A stretch of DNA of 64,000 nucleotides, taken from NCBI RefSeq assembly GCF_009299835.1, contig NZ_VKCZ01000001.1, forward strand, positions 462,612-526,611. Reading direction: 5' to 3'. This DNA comes from Microlunatus speluncae (GTDB lineage: Bacteria > Actinomycetota > Actinomycetes > Propionibacteriales > Propionibacteriaceae). Positions 17,029 to 25,755 of this stretch are shown piece by piece. A program made the position numbers and the translations under genes. The notes beneath the pieces are model-generated. The model did not search any database and was not told where the DNA came from. It was given only the letters and a program-made list of their open reading frames with translations. The number at the start of each line of letters is the position of its first letter. Within the stretch, counting starts at the first letter, position 1.

Positions 17029-18176
17029 CGGGAGCGACGACGCGGGCGGCCGCTGAGTTGCGGCTCGGCCCGCTTCGGGTCGAGACGCCGGTGGTGCTGG
17101 CGCCGATGGCTGGCATCACCAACGCCGCATTCCGGCAGCTCTGCCGGGAGCAGGGTGCTGGGCTGTACGTCTGCGAGATGATCACCTCGCGCGGCATCGT
17201 GGAACGGGATCGCAAGACGCTGCAGATGCTGCAGTTCGATCCGGGCGAGAAGATCCGTTCGGTGCAGTTGTACGGGGTCGATCCGGCGACCATGGCGGCC
17301 GGGGCGGAGATCCTCTGCAACGAATACGGGGTCGGCCACATCGATCTCAACTTCGGCTGCCCGGTGCCCAAGGTGACCCGCAAGGGCGGGGGAGCGGCGC
17401 TGCCGTACAAGCGGGATCGGCTGGCGGCGATCCTGCGCGCGACGGTCAAGGCCGGCGAGCGATACGGGGTGCCGGTGACGATGAAGACCCGACTCGGCAT
17501 CGACCAAGATCATCTGACCTACTTGGACGCCGGCAAGATCGCCGAGGACGCCGGCTGCGCCGCGATCGCGCTGCACGGCCGGACCGCGCAGCAGTCCTAC
17601 TCCGGCGTCGCCGACTGGGACGCGATCGGCCGGCTGAAGCAGGCGGTGAGCCTGCCGGTGTTGGGCAACGGCGACATCTGGGAGGCTGCCGACGCGCTCC
17701 GGATGGTCGAGCAGACCGGCGTCGACGGAGTGGTGATCGGCCGCGGCTGCCTGGGCCGGCCCTGGCTGTTCCGTGATCTTGCCGACGCCTTCGCCGGCCG
17801 GCAGACGAGGACCCTGCCGCGGCTGGGCGAGGTGGCGATCATGGTCCGTCGGCACGCCGAACTGCTGGCCGGGTTGAGCGACGAACGGCACGGACTGACC
17901 GACCTGCGCAAGCACATGGCCTGGTATTTCAAGGGTTTCCCGATCGGTGGCGAGGTGCGCCGCCAGTTCGGCCAGGTGAGCAGCTTCGCCGATCTCGACC
18001 GGGCTCTGGCCCAGCTGGACCCGGCGGAGGAGTTCCCGGTCGCCGAGCTCGGGCTGCCGCGCGGACGGCAGGGATCGCCACGGGACAAGGTCGCGCTGCC
18101 CGAGGGGTGGCTGAACGACACGTCCGGCGATGATCTTGATCTGGCCGCGGCGGAGCTCGGTGTCTCCGGCGGCTGA
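17025..18176 (+). CDS. dusB: tRNA-dihydrouridine synthase
   Basis: A 383-residue flavoprotein that reduces uridine to dihydrouridine in tRNA D-loops using NADPH. FMN/TIM-barrel motifs are clear: VVLAPMAGITNAAFRQLCRE, QLYGVDP, HIDLNFGCPVPKVTRKGGGA with catalytic Cys near 112, TMKTRLGID, ALHGRTAQQSYSG, LGNGDIW and VDGVVIGRGCLGRPWLF. The C-terminal helical domain includes LRKHMAWYFKGFPIGGEVR. It overlaps vapC by 4 bp, although a downstream promoter could lie inside vapC. Confidence 0.95.
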   Translation: MTGATTRAAAELRLGPLRVETPVVLAPMAGITNAAFRQLCREQGAGLYVCEMITSRGIVERDRKTLQMLQFDPGEKIRSVQLYGVDPATMAAGAEILCNEYGVGHIDLNFGCPVPKVTRKGGGAALPYKRDRLAAILRATVKAGERYGVPVTMKTRLGIDQDHLTYLDAGKIAEDAGCAAIALHGRTAQQSYSGVADWDAIGRLKQAVSLPVLGNGDIWEAADALRMVEQTGVDGVVIGRGCLGRPWLFRDLADAFAGRQTRTLPRLGEVAIMVRRHAELLAGLSDERHGLTDLRKHMAWYFKGFPIGGEVRRQFGQVSSFADLDRALAQLDPAEEFPVAELGLPRGRQGSPRDKVALPEGWLNDTSGDDLDLAAAELGVSGG

Positions 18177-18235
18177 CGTACGGTGACCGTCGCGTCCTGA
18201 TCATCTTCGGCCTGTCGCTGCTGATCGGCTCCGGC

Positions 18236-19387
18236 TCAGGCTTCGACTCCGCGGGCGCGATTGCGCCATCGGCTGTCGGCCAGGCCGGCGCCGGCGGTCG
18301 CGGCGATGATCACGACCATGATCACCCACCAGCCGGTGAACAGGGCCGGCAACTGGAGCCGCCAGGCCCCCAGCAGTGGATCGCTGGTGTGCTCCAGCCG
18401 GCCGATCCCGATCAGCAGCTCACCGAGCCAGACGGCGGCGCCGAGGGCGAGCACGGCCCCGCGGGTTGCCGGGGTGACCCCGACCAGCTCCCGGTCCCGG
18501 ACGCCATGGCCCCGCGGCAGCGGCTCGGCGATCATCCGACGGAGCAGGAGTGACTCGCGGATCGGCCGGATCAGCCGGGTGATCACGGTGAACAGCACCG
18601 CAGCGACGACCAGTCCGCTGCCGATCAGCAACGCGATCTCGATCACCGAGTCGATCTCGCCTGAGCTCAACCATTCGGGCAAGAGATCGGACCGACTGAG
18701 ATACATCGCACCGAGGAAGATCGCCAGGCCGGCCGCATGGAGCCACAGCAACCAGTGCACCGACCGCGGGCGGGCCGACGGCCGCGCCACGGCCGCGCCG
18801 ACCAGTGGGGTCGCCGCCGGTGCCGCCATTTGGCCCTTCAGTCGCGGTGCCGATTTCGCCCGCCAGCGGATGGCGGCCAGCACCAGCAGCGGCACAGCGA
18901 TCACGGCCGCCACCAGCAAACCGGTCAGGGGCCAGCGAACGGCCACGGTGTCCGGCCGGTCCGACAGGACGGTGATGGTCGCGATGGCCCCGTGGACCAC
19001 ACAGAACGCGGTCAGCGCCGCGGGCACAAACGGTGACCGGCCGATCGGGCCGCGCGGATCCGGCTGCGCCGGACGGGCGCGCGGCTTCTGGTTCGCCTTG
19101 ATCAACAGCGCGCCCAGGGCGACTTGGCGTGCGGTCCGGGCCAGGCCGATCACCGCCGCTCCGGCGACCACGCCGAGGATCGTGACGCCGATCAACTCGC
19201 GGACCAGCAGATAGCTCGGCCAGAGCGGGCCGAGGTCGAGCAGCACCTCCTCGGCGAGCACACCGGCCACCAGGACGAGCAGGAAAGCGAGGGTGCTGGC
19301 GGCGAGGACGGCCGTGGCCAGCCGGTACGTCGTGTCGGCGATCACGAAGATCGGGCCCGGCGTCGGCTCCGCGGCAGGGGTCGGCAC
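18236..19387 (-). CDS. Multi-pass membrane protein of unknown function
   Basis: This 383-residue protein has about nine hydrophobic segments (for example IFVIADTTYRLATAVLAAST, LLWLHAAGLAIFLGAM, WWVIMVVIIAATAG) and Arg/Pro-rich loops. No transporter or enzyme family is recognised. The GTG at 19387 is chosen because TACAGT (complement of 19394-19399) lies exactly 6 nt upstream, the same leaderless layout as other genes here. Starting further upstream would add a disordered N-terminus. Confidence 0.65.
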   Translation of the reverse strand: MPTPAAEPTPGPIFVIADTTYRLATAVLAASTLAFLLVLVAGVLAEEVLLDLGPLWPSYLLVRELIGVTILGVVAGAAVIGLARTARQVALGALLIKANQKPRARPAQPDPRGPIGRSPFVPAALTAFCVVHGAIATITVLSDRPDTVAVRWPLTGLLVAAVIAVPLLVLAAIRWRAKSAPRLKGQMAAPAATPLVGAAVARPSARPRSVHWLLWLHAAGLAIFLGAMYLSRSDLLPEWLSSGEIDSVIEIALLIGSGLVVAAVLFTVITRLIRPIRESLLLRRMIAEPLPRGHGVRDRELVGVTPATRGAVLALGAAVWLGELLIGIGRLEHTSDPLLGAWRLQLPALFTGWWVIMVVIIAATAGAGLADSRWRNRARGVEA

Positions 19388-19822
19388 CGGCCGACTGTAG
19401 CGTCCGACCGGCCGATCGGAGATCGTACCGGCGCGAGCCCGGCCCGCGATCACTCAGCCCGGATCCACCGCTGAGCTCGACACGGCTCGCGGAATCGCGA
19501 TCACCCAGATCGCCCGCCGGTGTGCGTCGAGTGGACAGTTTGGTCAGCTCCCCGACGAAGATCCGCGCCCATAGTGACCACTCGCTGGGTGCACCCTCAT
19601 CCCAGCACCGGACCGATGGCCGGCCGCGATTCCGGTCCGACCGCACCAACTCACCCGCCCTTGGCGCGTCTTTCCGACCGACAGGCCGAAACCCCCAGGA
19701 GACGCGCAAGGGCCTGGCTTGCCCTTCGACAGGCTCGGGGAACGAACCAAGCGGCAGCTCGCCGGCCCGAACAGGGGATGCAACACGACAGTTCCAAGAT
19801 CATCGGTGGATCCAGGCGTCAC
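19388..19822. other. Intergenic stretch with one dispersed repeat
   Basis: No gene is supported between the membrane protein start and the E2 gene stop. It holds one copy of the GCCCTTCGACAGGCTC repeat (19721-19748) and, at about 19805, a GGTGGATCCAGGC motif also seen at 61831. Short frames through the repeat look spurious. Confidence 0.6.
19721..19748. repeat. Dispersed repeat CCCTTCGACAGGCTC, copy 1
   Basis: CCCTTCGACAGGCTCGGGGA and flanking bases recur in either orientation at 26924, 61851, 63310 and 63391. This copy is noncoding and stands alone. Confidence 0.7.
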
Positions 19823-21055
19823 TCAGGCGAGGAGCCGGAGCGGTTCCTCGAGCAGACCGGTCAGCGTGGTCAGGAACCGGGCCGCGAGAGCGCCGTCGAT
19901 CACCCGGTGGTCGGCGGTCAGGGTGCAGCGCAGTCGCCGCCGGACGACCACCTCCCCGTCGATCGCGGCCGGCTCGGCCCGGGCCGAGCCGACCGCCAGG
20001 ATGGCGCCCTGGGGCGGATTGATGATCGCGCTGAACTGCTCGACTCCGAACATGCCCAGATTGCTCACGGTGAAGGTGCCGTCGGCCAGGTCGGCCGGCG
20101 CCAACCCGCGCTCGGCGGCCAGCACGGCGAACCGGCGGGACCGGGCGGCGATCGTCGTCGCCGAGGCCAGGTCCGCGTCCCGCAGCACCGGGACCACCAG
20201 CCCGCTCGGCGCGGCGATCGCGATCCCGATGTGGATCCGGCCGTGCTGCAGGGTCGCGCCCCGGCCGTCGTCGGCGTAGGAGACGTTGACCTCGGGATGG
20301 GCCCGCAACGCCAGCGCGCAGCCACGGACGACAAGATCATTCACCGTCACCGCGTCCCGCGGGTCGCCGGCCAGCGCCGCGTTGACCCGGCCGCGCAACT
20401 GCAGCAACTCTTCGACATCGGTGACCGTCGTGACGGTGAACTGCGGGATCGTGGTCGCGCTCCGGACCAGCCTGGTCGCGATCGCCTGTCGAACCTGGTC
20501 GAACGGGACGAGGGTCGAGTCCCGGTCGTCCCCGCTCCCGGTGCCCCGGCCCGGATCGGCCGGCGACGTGGGTTCCGGCGGAACCGTGGTCTCCCGGTCG
20601 AGATCCGCCCGGACGATCCGGCCACCCGGACCGGAGCCGGTGATCAGGCTCAGGTCGAGGCCCCGCTCCCGGGCCATTCGACGCACCAGCGGCGTGGCCG
20701 GCCGGCGCTCGGCCCGGCTTGTGGGTGCGGCGGGCCGGTCAAGGGTGGTGGATCCGATCGGGTCTGGTTCGGTGGGCGCCGGCGGCACGGTCGCTGCCAG
20801 CGGCGCCGGAGAGTCGGTCGGTCCCTCGTCGATCCGGGCGATCGTGGCGCCGATCGGGGCGGTGCCGCCGGCGGCCACGACGATCTCGGCCAGGGTGCCG
20901 GGCTCGTACGCCTCGTGCTCCATCACGGCCTTGTCGGTCTCGATCTCGACCAGCACGTCGCCGGCGGCGACCGGATCGCCGACCGCCTTGTGCCAGCTGG
21001 AGATCACGCCCTCGGTCATGGTGTCGGACAGCCGGGGCATGGTGATGTCGATCAT
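19823..21055 (-). CDS. 2-oxo acid dehydrogenase E2 (dihydrolipoamide acyltransferase)
   Basis: A 410-residue E2. The lipoyl domain (residues 1-75) has IETDKAVMEHEAY with lipoyl-lysine Lys42. A flexible Pro/Thr/Ala linker leads to a peripheral-subunit-binding domain (TPLVRRMARERGLDLSLITG, GGRIVRADL, about 118-153). The catalytic core ends with the active site DHRVIDGALAARF (His near 383, Asp near 387). It transfers acyl groups from E1-bound intermediate to CoA. It is downstream of E1-beta, with overlapping ends (ATGA at 21052-21055). No E3 gene is in the operon. Pyruvate, acetoin and branched-chain 2-oxo acids are all possible substrates. Confidence 0.92.
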   Translation of the reverse strand: MIDITMPRLSDTMTEGVISSWHKAVGDPVAAGDVLVEIETDKAVMEHEAYEPGTLAEIVVAAGGTAPIGATIARIDEGPTDSPAPLAATVPPAPTEPDPIGSTTLDRPAAPTSRAERRPATPLVRRMARERGLDLSLITGSGPGGRIVRADLDRETTVPPEPTSPADPGRGTGSGDDRDSTLVPFDQVRQAIATRLVRSATTIPQFTVTTVTDVEELLQLRGRVNAALAGDPRDAVTVNDLVVRGCALALRAHPEVNVSYADDGRGATLQHGRIHIGIAIAAPSGLVVPVLRDADLASATTIAARSRRFAVLAAERGLAPADLADGTFTVSNLGMFGVEQFSAIINPPQGAILAVGSARAEPAAIDGEVVVRRRLRCTLTADHRVIDGALAARFLTTLTGLLEEPLRLLA

Positions 21056-22061
21056 GATCGGGGTTCCTCTCGCCGCCGGCCGACCGCGCTCAGGGTTTCG
21101 GTGATCGCGGTGATCACGTCCGCCGCCGACGGCAGGGCGGCGGTCTCCAGGGACTTCGCATAGGGCAGCGGCACCTCGGCCATCGCGACCCGGCGGACCG
21201 GGGCGTCGAGCCAGTCGAATGCGCCGTCGGAGATGGTGGCGGCGATCTCCGCGCCGATCCCGTAGGTGAGCCAGTCGTCCTCCAGCACCACGGCACAGTT
21301 GGTCTTTCGCACCGACGCGATGATCGTTTCCCGGTCCAGCGGGCGCAGGCTGCGCAGGTCGATCACCTCGACGTCGATCCCCTCGGTCCGGGCGAGAGTG
21401 TCGGCGACCTGCAGGGCGACGGTCGCCATCCGGGAGTAGGCGACCACGGTGATCTCCGTTCCCGGCCGGGTCACGGCGGCCCGGCCGATCTCGGCCGGCA
21501 GGTCGTCGTCGGGGACCTCGCCCACGGTGTTGTAGAGCGCGAGATTCTCCAACAGCAGCACCGGATCGTCGTCCCGGATGGCCGCCAGCAGCATCGCCTT
21601 GGCGTCGGCCGGCGTGCTCGGCGCCAGCACCTTCAGGCCGGGCACGAAGGCGTAGTACAGCTCGATGTTCTGGGAGTGGGTCGCGCCGAGTTGCTGGCCG
21701 CCGCCACCCGGCGTGCGGATCACCAGCGGGACCCGGGCCTGGCCGCCGAACATGCCGTAGATCTTGGCCGCGTGGTTGACGATCTGATCCAACGCCAGCA
21801 GCGAGAAGTTGATCGTCATGATCTCCACCACCGGCCGGAGCCCGAGCATCGCGGCGCCGATCGCGGCGCCGGTGAACCCTCCTCGGCGATCGGGGCGTCC
21901 CGGACCCGCTTCGGCCCGAACTCGTCCAACAGCCCGGCGGTGATCTTGTACGAGCCCTCGAACTGCCCGATCTCCTCGCCGATCAGGAAGACGTCGGGAT
22001 CCCGGATCAGCTCGGACCGCAACGTGTCGCGCAGCGCCTGCCGATAACTGATCATGCTCAT
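21052..22061 (-). pseudogene. 2-oxo acid dehydrogenase E1-beta, single-base frameshift
   Basis: The reading frame begins MSMISYRQALRDTLRSELI and runs through VFLIGEEIGQFEGSYKITAG to DAPIAEEGS, then stops being family-like. The remaining 270 residues, starting GFTGAAIGAAMLGLRPVVEI, continue one frame over to the end (IDLRSLRPLDRETIIAS). Family members read APIAEEGFTGAAIGAAM, so a G is missing from a G-run; on the plus strand the site is the CCC at 21877-21879. Everything else, including TPP-site neighbours and the interface, looks intact. Either an assembly or sequencing indel or a recent inactivation. The start overlaps the E1-alpha stop (ATGA); the end overlaps E2. Confidence 0.85.
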
Positions 22062-23197
22062 CCGACGGCTCCGACGGCTCCGACGGCTCCGACGGCTCCG
22101 ACGGCTCCGACGGCTCCGACGACCGCCGGACCGGGGACCGGTGCCGCAGGGAAGAGGGCCTGACCGGGAAGCCGGCAGGAGTCGTTCGGGACCGGCGTGG
22201 CGTAGGTGTGGTCGAACAGGGTGGAGATCTCCGGGGCCGGGCTGGCCTCCGCCGCCGCGACCGCCGCGGCAACGGTTTCCATGATCGCCAGATCGATCTC
22301 ACCGACCGACCGTTCGGTCAGCACCCCCTGGGCGAGCAACCGGTGCCGAAACGTCTCGATCGGGTCGGCCGCGTGCACCGCGGCGGCGTCCGCCCGGCTC
22401 CGGTAGCGGGCCGGATCCACCACCGAGTGGCCCTTCAGCCGGCCCGAGACGGTCTCCAGCAGGTAGGGCCGGCCGGATCGGGCGCTGGTCAGCGCCGTGC
22501 TGATCGCCCGGTGCACGGCGACCGGATCGTTGCCGTCGACCCGGGCCGCGGGCATCCGGTAGGACGCCGCCCGCTTGTACAGCTCCGGCTCGGCCGCGGC
22601 CTGCTCGACCGTGGTGCCCATGCCGAGCCCGTTGTTGATCACTACGTAGACGATCGGCAGCCGCCACAGGGCCGCCAGGTTCAGCGACTCGTGGAAGGCG
22701 CCGACGTTGGTGGTGCCGTCGCCGAGCAGGCACAGCACGGCCTCCGGCCCGTCGCGATAGTCGATCGCCAGTGCCGCGCCGGTCGCGAGCGGGAGCTGGC
22801 CGCCGACGATGCCGTACCCACCCATGAAGCGGGCCTCGGCATCGAAGAGATGCATCGAGCCACCCCAGCCGCCCGAGACGCCGTCCCGACGCCCGTACAG
22901 CTCGGCCATCACCCGGCCGGGCTCGATGCCCCGGGCCAGTGCGTAGCCGTGATCGCGGTAGTTCGCGAACACGTAGTCCGTTCCCGCGAGAGCGGCCATC
23001 AGGGCGACGACCGTGGCCTCCTCGCCGAGATTCAGATGGCAGTAGCCGCCGATCTTGGCCTCGGTGTACGCCCGTGCCGCCCGCTCCTCGAACCTCCGGA
23101 TCAGCACCATCCGGCGATAGAACTCCAGCAGCTGCGCGTCGCTGACGGAGTGCTGGTCCCCCGACGAGCGGCGCGGAGTCTTGACCGTCCGCGACAT
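22058..23197 (-). CDS. 2-oxo acid dehydrogenase E1-alpha with (VGA)n tail
   Basis: A 379-residue thiamine-diphosphate E1-alpha. The TPP motif GDGTTNVGAFHESLNLAALW with terminal NN (VVINNGLG) is intact, and YRDHGYALARG and GGWGGSMHLFD match the PDH/acetoin-type alpha subunit. It decarboxylates a 2-oxo acid together with E1-beta. The ATG at 23197 has a strong GGAGAGGAG. The last 18 or so residues are a VGA repeat encoded by six perfect 9-bp units (22062-22115), absent from normal family members. Transcribed divergently from the TetR gene at 23289. Confidence 0.92.
   Translation of the reverse strand: MSRTVKTPRRSSGDQHSVSDAQLLEFYRRMVLIRRFEERAARAYTEAKIGGYCHLNLGEEATVVALMAALAGTDYVFANYRDHGYALARGIEPGRVMAELYGRRDGVSGGWGGSMHLFDAEARFMGGYGIVGGQLPLATGAALAIDYRDGPEAVLCLLGDGTTNVGAFHESLNLAALWRLPIVYVVINNGLGMGTTVEQAAAEPELYKRAASYRMPAARVDGNDPVAVHRAISTALTSARSGRPYLLETVSGRLKGHSVVDPARYRSRADAAAVHAADPIETFRHRLLAQGVLTERSVGEIDLAIMETVAAAVAAAEASPAPEISTLFDHTYATPVPNDSCRLPGQALFPAAPVPGPAVVGAVGAVGAVGAVGAVGAVG
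22062..22115. repeat. 9-bp tandem repeat (six units of CCGACGGCT)
   Basis: Six perfect copies plus a partial seventh. On the minus strand they encode Val-Gly-Ala repeats at the end of E1-alpha and sit 0-7 bp before the E1-beta start. Copy-number change by slippage would add or remove three residues without a frameshift. Confidence 0.95.
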
Positions 23198-23217
23198 TCC
23201 CGAGCTCCTCTCCTTTA

Positions 23218-23238
23218 ATGACACGTTGATCGTATCAT
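23218..23238. promoter_or_regulatory. Probable TetR operator between dehydrogenase operon and regulator
   Basis: ATGACACG (23218-23225) and CGTATCAT (23231-23238) are inverted with one mismatch in an AT-richer gap. The site lies between the E1-alpha start and the divergent TetR gene. Binding is inferred from position and symmetry. Confidence 0.55.
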
Positions 23239-23288
23239 TTATAGAATGGCGCTCGAGCCGGGTGGTTCGGCCATCGAAGGGAGAGCGG

Positions 23289-23882
23289 ATGATCATGGAA
23301 CCGGCCGAACCGAGGAAGCGGGGCCGGCCCACCGGTGCCGAACGGGAGCGGCGCCGCGACGAACTCCTCGACGCGGCCGTCCGGCTCTTCGTGGAGCGCG
23401 GCTTCCAGGGGGTGTCGCTGGACGACATCGCCGCCGCGGCCCGGGTCACCAAGCGGACCATCTATGCCTACTTCGGTGATCGCTCGGAGATCTTCGTCGC
23501 CGCGGTCGAGCGGCTCCGGCTGCGGACCATCGACCTGGCCGGCGGTCCGGACGACTCGCTGGAACAGCTGGCCGTCCGGATCGTCGAGGCCCTGCATTCC
23601 GATCAGGGGATCGGGCTGCATCGGCTGATGATCACCGAGGCGCACGCCTTCGACGGCCTGGCCGCCCGCTTCTACAGCGATGGCCCTGCCGCCTACATCG
23701 CCGCGCTGCGGGTCCGGCTGCCGGAGCCGGACCTGACCCTGGCTCGATCGCTGTTCACGCTGCTGCTCGGTGAGCGGCACCGGCAGCGGCTGCTCGGGCT
23801 GAGCCCGGCGCCGACGCCGCGGCAGTCCCGGGAGCAGGCCCGGTCGGCCCTGCGCGTGCTGGGCCTGGCCGACTCCCGGTGA
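23289..23882 (+). CDS. TetR-family regulator of the dehydrogenase operon
   Basis: A 197-residue TetR protein. The helix-turn-helix is RDELLDAAVRLFVERGFQGV followed by SLDDIAAAARVTKRTIYAYF (about 20-65); the rest is an all-helical ligand domain. A basic N-terminal arm (RKRGRPTGAERERRRD) precedes it. It is divergent from E1-alpha with a symmetric site at 23218 between them, so it probably represses the 2-oxo acid dehydrogenase genes and itself. The ATG at 23289 has AAGGGAGAG upstream; 23295 is an alternative. Confidence 0.88.
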   Translation: MIMEPAEPRKRGRPTGAERERRRDELLDAAVRLFVERGFQGVSLDDIAAAARVTKRTIYAYFGDRSEIFVAAVERLRLRTIDLAGGPDDSLEQLAVRIVEALHSDQGIGLHRLMITEAHAFDGLAARFYSDGPAAYIAALRVRLPEPDLTLARSLFTLLLGERHRQRLLGLSPAPTPRQSREQARSALRVLGLADSR

Positions 23883-23911
23883 GGCCGGGCGCTCGGGTCA
23901 GAGCGCTCGGG

Positions 23912-24967
23912 TCAGGCTGCGGCCTGCGGATCGGGGAAGAGCGGCGGAGCGAGTCGGGCGAATCCCTCCTGGCGGTGGTACGGGAAGTGCGGATACGGGG
24001 GCAGCCGGTAGCTGACCGCGTCGAGTCTCCGGACGTGCTCCGGGTCGAGCCGCCAGCCGGTCGCGCCGAGGTTCTGCCGCAACTGCTCGGCGTCTCGCGC
24101 GCCGATGATCACCGAGGCCACGGTCGGCCGGTTGATCAACCAGTTCAGGGCGATCTGCGGCACCGTGCGGACGGTCTGGTCGGCGATCTCGAGCAGGGTG
24201 TCGACCACCGAGTAGAGCAGTTCGTCGTCGACCGGCGGCCCGAACTCGGCGGTGGTGTGCAGCCGGCTGCTGGGCGGAATCGGCTGGTCCCGCCGGATCC
24301 GGCCGGTCAGCCGGCCCCAGGCCAGCGGGCTCCAGACCACCGCGCCGACCCCCTGGTCGAGGCCGAGCGGCATCAGCTCGGCCTCGTAGTCCCGGCCGAC
24401 CAGCGAGTAGTAGACCTGGTGCGCGACATAGCGCGACCAGCCATGATCATCACTGGCGCCGAGCGACTTCATCAGCTGCCAGCCGGCGAAGTTGGAGGCG
24501 CCGACATAGCGGAGCTTGCCGTCCTGGACGAGCCGGTCGAGCGTGCCCAGCGTCTCCTCCACCGGGGTCGCCGCGTCGAAGGCGTGCAGCTGGAACAGGT
24601 CGATCCGGTCGGTGCCGAGCCGGCGCAGCGCCGCCTCAACCGCGGTGATCAACCGGGACCGGGAGGTCCCGGCGTCGGCCGGTGCGGAGCCGGTCGGTAA
24701 GGCAGCCTTGGTGGAGATCAACAACTGATCCCGGCGGCCGCGGATGGCCGCCCCGAGGATCTCCTCCGAGGCTCCGTCGGAATAGACGTCGGCGGTGTCG
24801 ATCATGGTCGCACCGGCATCGACGGCGATGCTGATCAACTCCCGCGCCTCGGCCACCTGGGTGTTGCCCCAGCCGCTGAACAGGGGCCCGCGGCCGCCGA
24901 AGGTGCCGGCGCCGAAGGCGAGCACGGGCACGGTCAGTCCGGACCGGCCGAGTTGGCGATACTCCAT
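23912..24967 (-). CDS. Aldo/keto reductase
   Basis: This 351-residue NAD(P)H-dependent reductase has the AKR catalytic tetrad in order: Asp and Tyr in ATMIDTADVYSDGASEE, Lys in LLISTKAALP, His in IDLFQLHAFD. The cofactor end is FSGWGNTQVAEARELIS and SVIIGARDAEQLRQNLGATG. Substrate unknown. Shape and sequence match the AKR11/12-like YdjG/GSP69 group. It is divergent from a TetR gene (25048), which likely regulates it. Confidence 0.9.
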   Translation of the reverse strand: MEYRQLGRSGLTVPVLAFGAGTFGGRGPLFSGWGNTQVAEARELISIAVDAGATMIDTADVYSDGASEEILGAAIRGRRDQLLISTKAALPTGSAPADAGTSRSRLITAVEAALRRLGTDRIDLFQLHAFDAATPVEETLGTLDRLVQDGKLRYVGASNFAGWQLMKSLGASDDHGWSRYVAHQVYYSLVGRDYEAELMPLGLDQGVGAVVWSPLAWGRLTGRIRRDQPIPPSSRLHTTAEFGPPVDDELLYSVVDTLLEIADQTVRTVPQIALNWLINRPTVASVIIGARDAEQLRQNLGATGWRLDPEHVRRLDAVSYRLPPYPHFPYHRQEGFARLAPPLFPDPQAAA

Positions 24968-24991
24968 CTCGTTCTCCTAATTGGTACGATC

Positions 24992-25047
24992 GTCTCGTTA
25001 AAGAATTCACCGAAGCCTCGGCCCGGACAACCAGGAGTCTCATTAAG
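24992..25047. promoter_or_regulatory. Direct repeats in the reductase-TetR promoter region
   Basis: GTCTCGTTAAAG (24992-25003) and GTCTCATTAAG (25037-25047) are near-identical direct repeats; the first follows an ACGATCGT palindrome (24986-24993). They lie in the 80-bp divergent gap and are candidate TetR sites. Confidence 0.4.
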
Positions 25048-25656
25048 GTGGCGACAGACCAGGCGATGACCCGACCCGGCGGCCGCACGGCCCGGGTCCG
25101 GCGGGCGGTGCTGGTAGCGACCGAGGACGTGATCGTCGAGCGCGGCTCGGCCGGGATCGAGCTCGCCGACATCGCCCGTCGGGCCGGCGTCGGCCGGGCC
25201 ACGGTCTATCGCCGCTGGCGTACTCCGGCGGGATTGATCACCGACCTGCTCGCGGACATGGCCGAGCGGTCCGAGCCGCGGGCCCGGACCGGAGCGCTCG
25301 AATCTGATTTGCGGGCGAACGCCCGGCTGGTCCAGCGCACGTTGAACAGCCGGCGGCAGGGGCCGATCTTCCGAGCGGTGATCGGCGCCGCCGCAGCGGA
25401 TGCCGACTCTGCCGCGGCCCTGCACCGGTTCTATCGGGCCCGGCTGGTCGAATGGGCGCCGTGCGTGGTCGAGGCCGTGAGTCGCGGCGAGGCACCGCCC
25501 GGCACCGACCCGGTGACGGCGATCGCCGCGGTCTCGGCGCCGTTGTACTACCGGCTGCTGCTCAGTGATCAGCGGCTGGACCGGCACGCCGTCGACCAGG
25601 CCGTCGCGGCCGCGCTCGCGGCGATCCGGGCCGGCGCCTACGTCACCGGTTCCTGA
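25048..25656 (+). CDS. TetR-family regulator
   Basis: A 202-residue TetR protein. Helix-turn-helix residues are VRRAVLVATEDVIVERGSAG followed by IELADIARRAGVGRATVYRRW (about 18-62). The C-terminal half is of the TetR_C_11/C_33 sort judged by its helical pattern. GTG start, with CCAGGAG (25031-25037) about 10 nt upstream. Divergent from the aldo/keto reductase gene at 24967, so a local regulator is likely. Confidence 0.87.
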   Translation: MATDQAMTRPGGRTARVRRAVLVATEDVIVERGSAGIELADIARRAGVGRATVYRRWRTPAGLITDLLADMAERSEPRARTGALESDLRANARLVQRTLNSRRQGPIFRAVIGAAAADADSAAALHRFYRARLVEWAPCVVEAVSRGEAPPGTDPVTAIAAVSAPLYYRLLLSDQRLDRHAVDQAVAAALAAIRAGAYVTGS

Positions 25657-25755
25657 CCGGGTGATCGCCTCTTGCCCAAGGGCCTGCGCAGTGATCGACG
25701 CGGCCGCGGTCGGCCGGCTCACGTCGCCCCGCACCGTACTCGTTACGCTCGGCGG

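Noticed and set aside
22065..22302. Longer E1-beta frame starting upstream in the GAV repeat
   Set aside because: The upstream part is a readout of the E1-alpha tail in another frame (Pro/Ser/Glu repeats); the true N-terminus MSMISYRQALRDTL is in the other frame.
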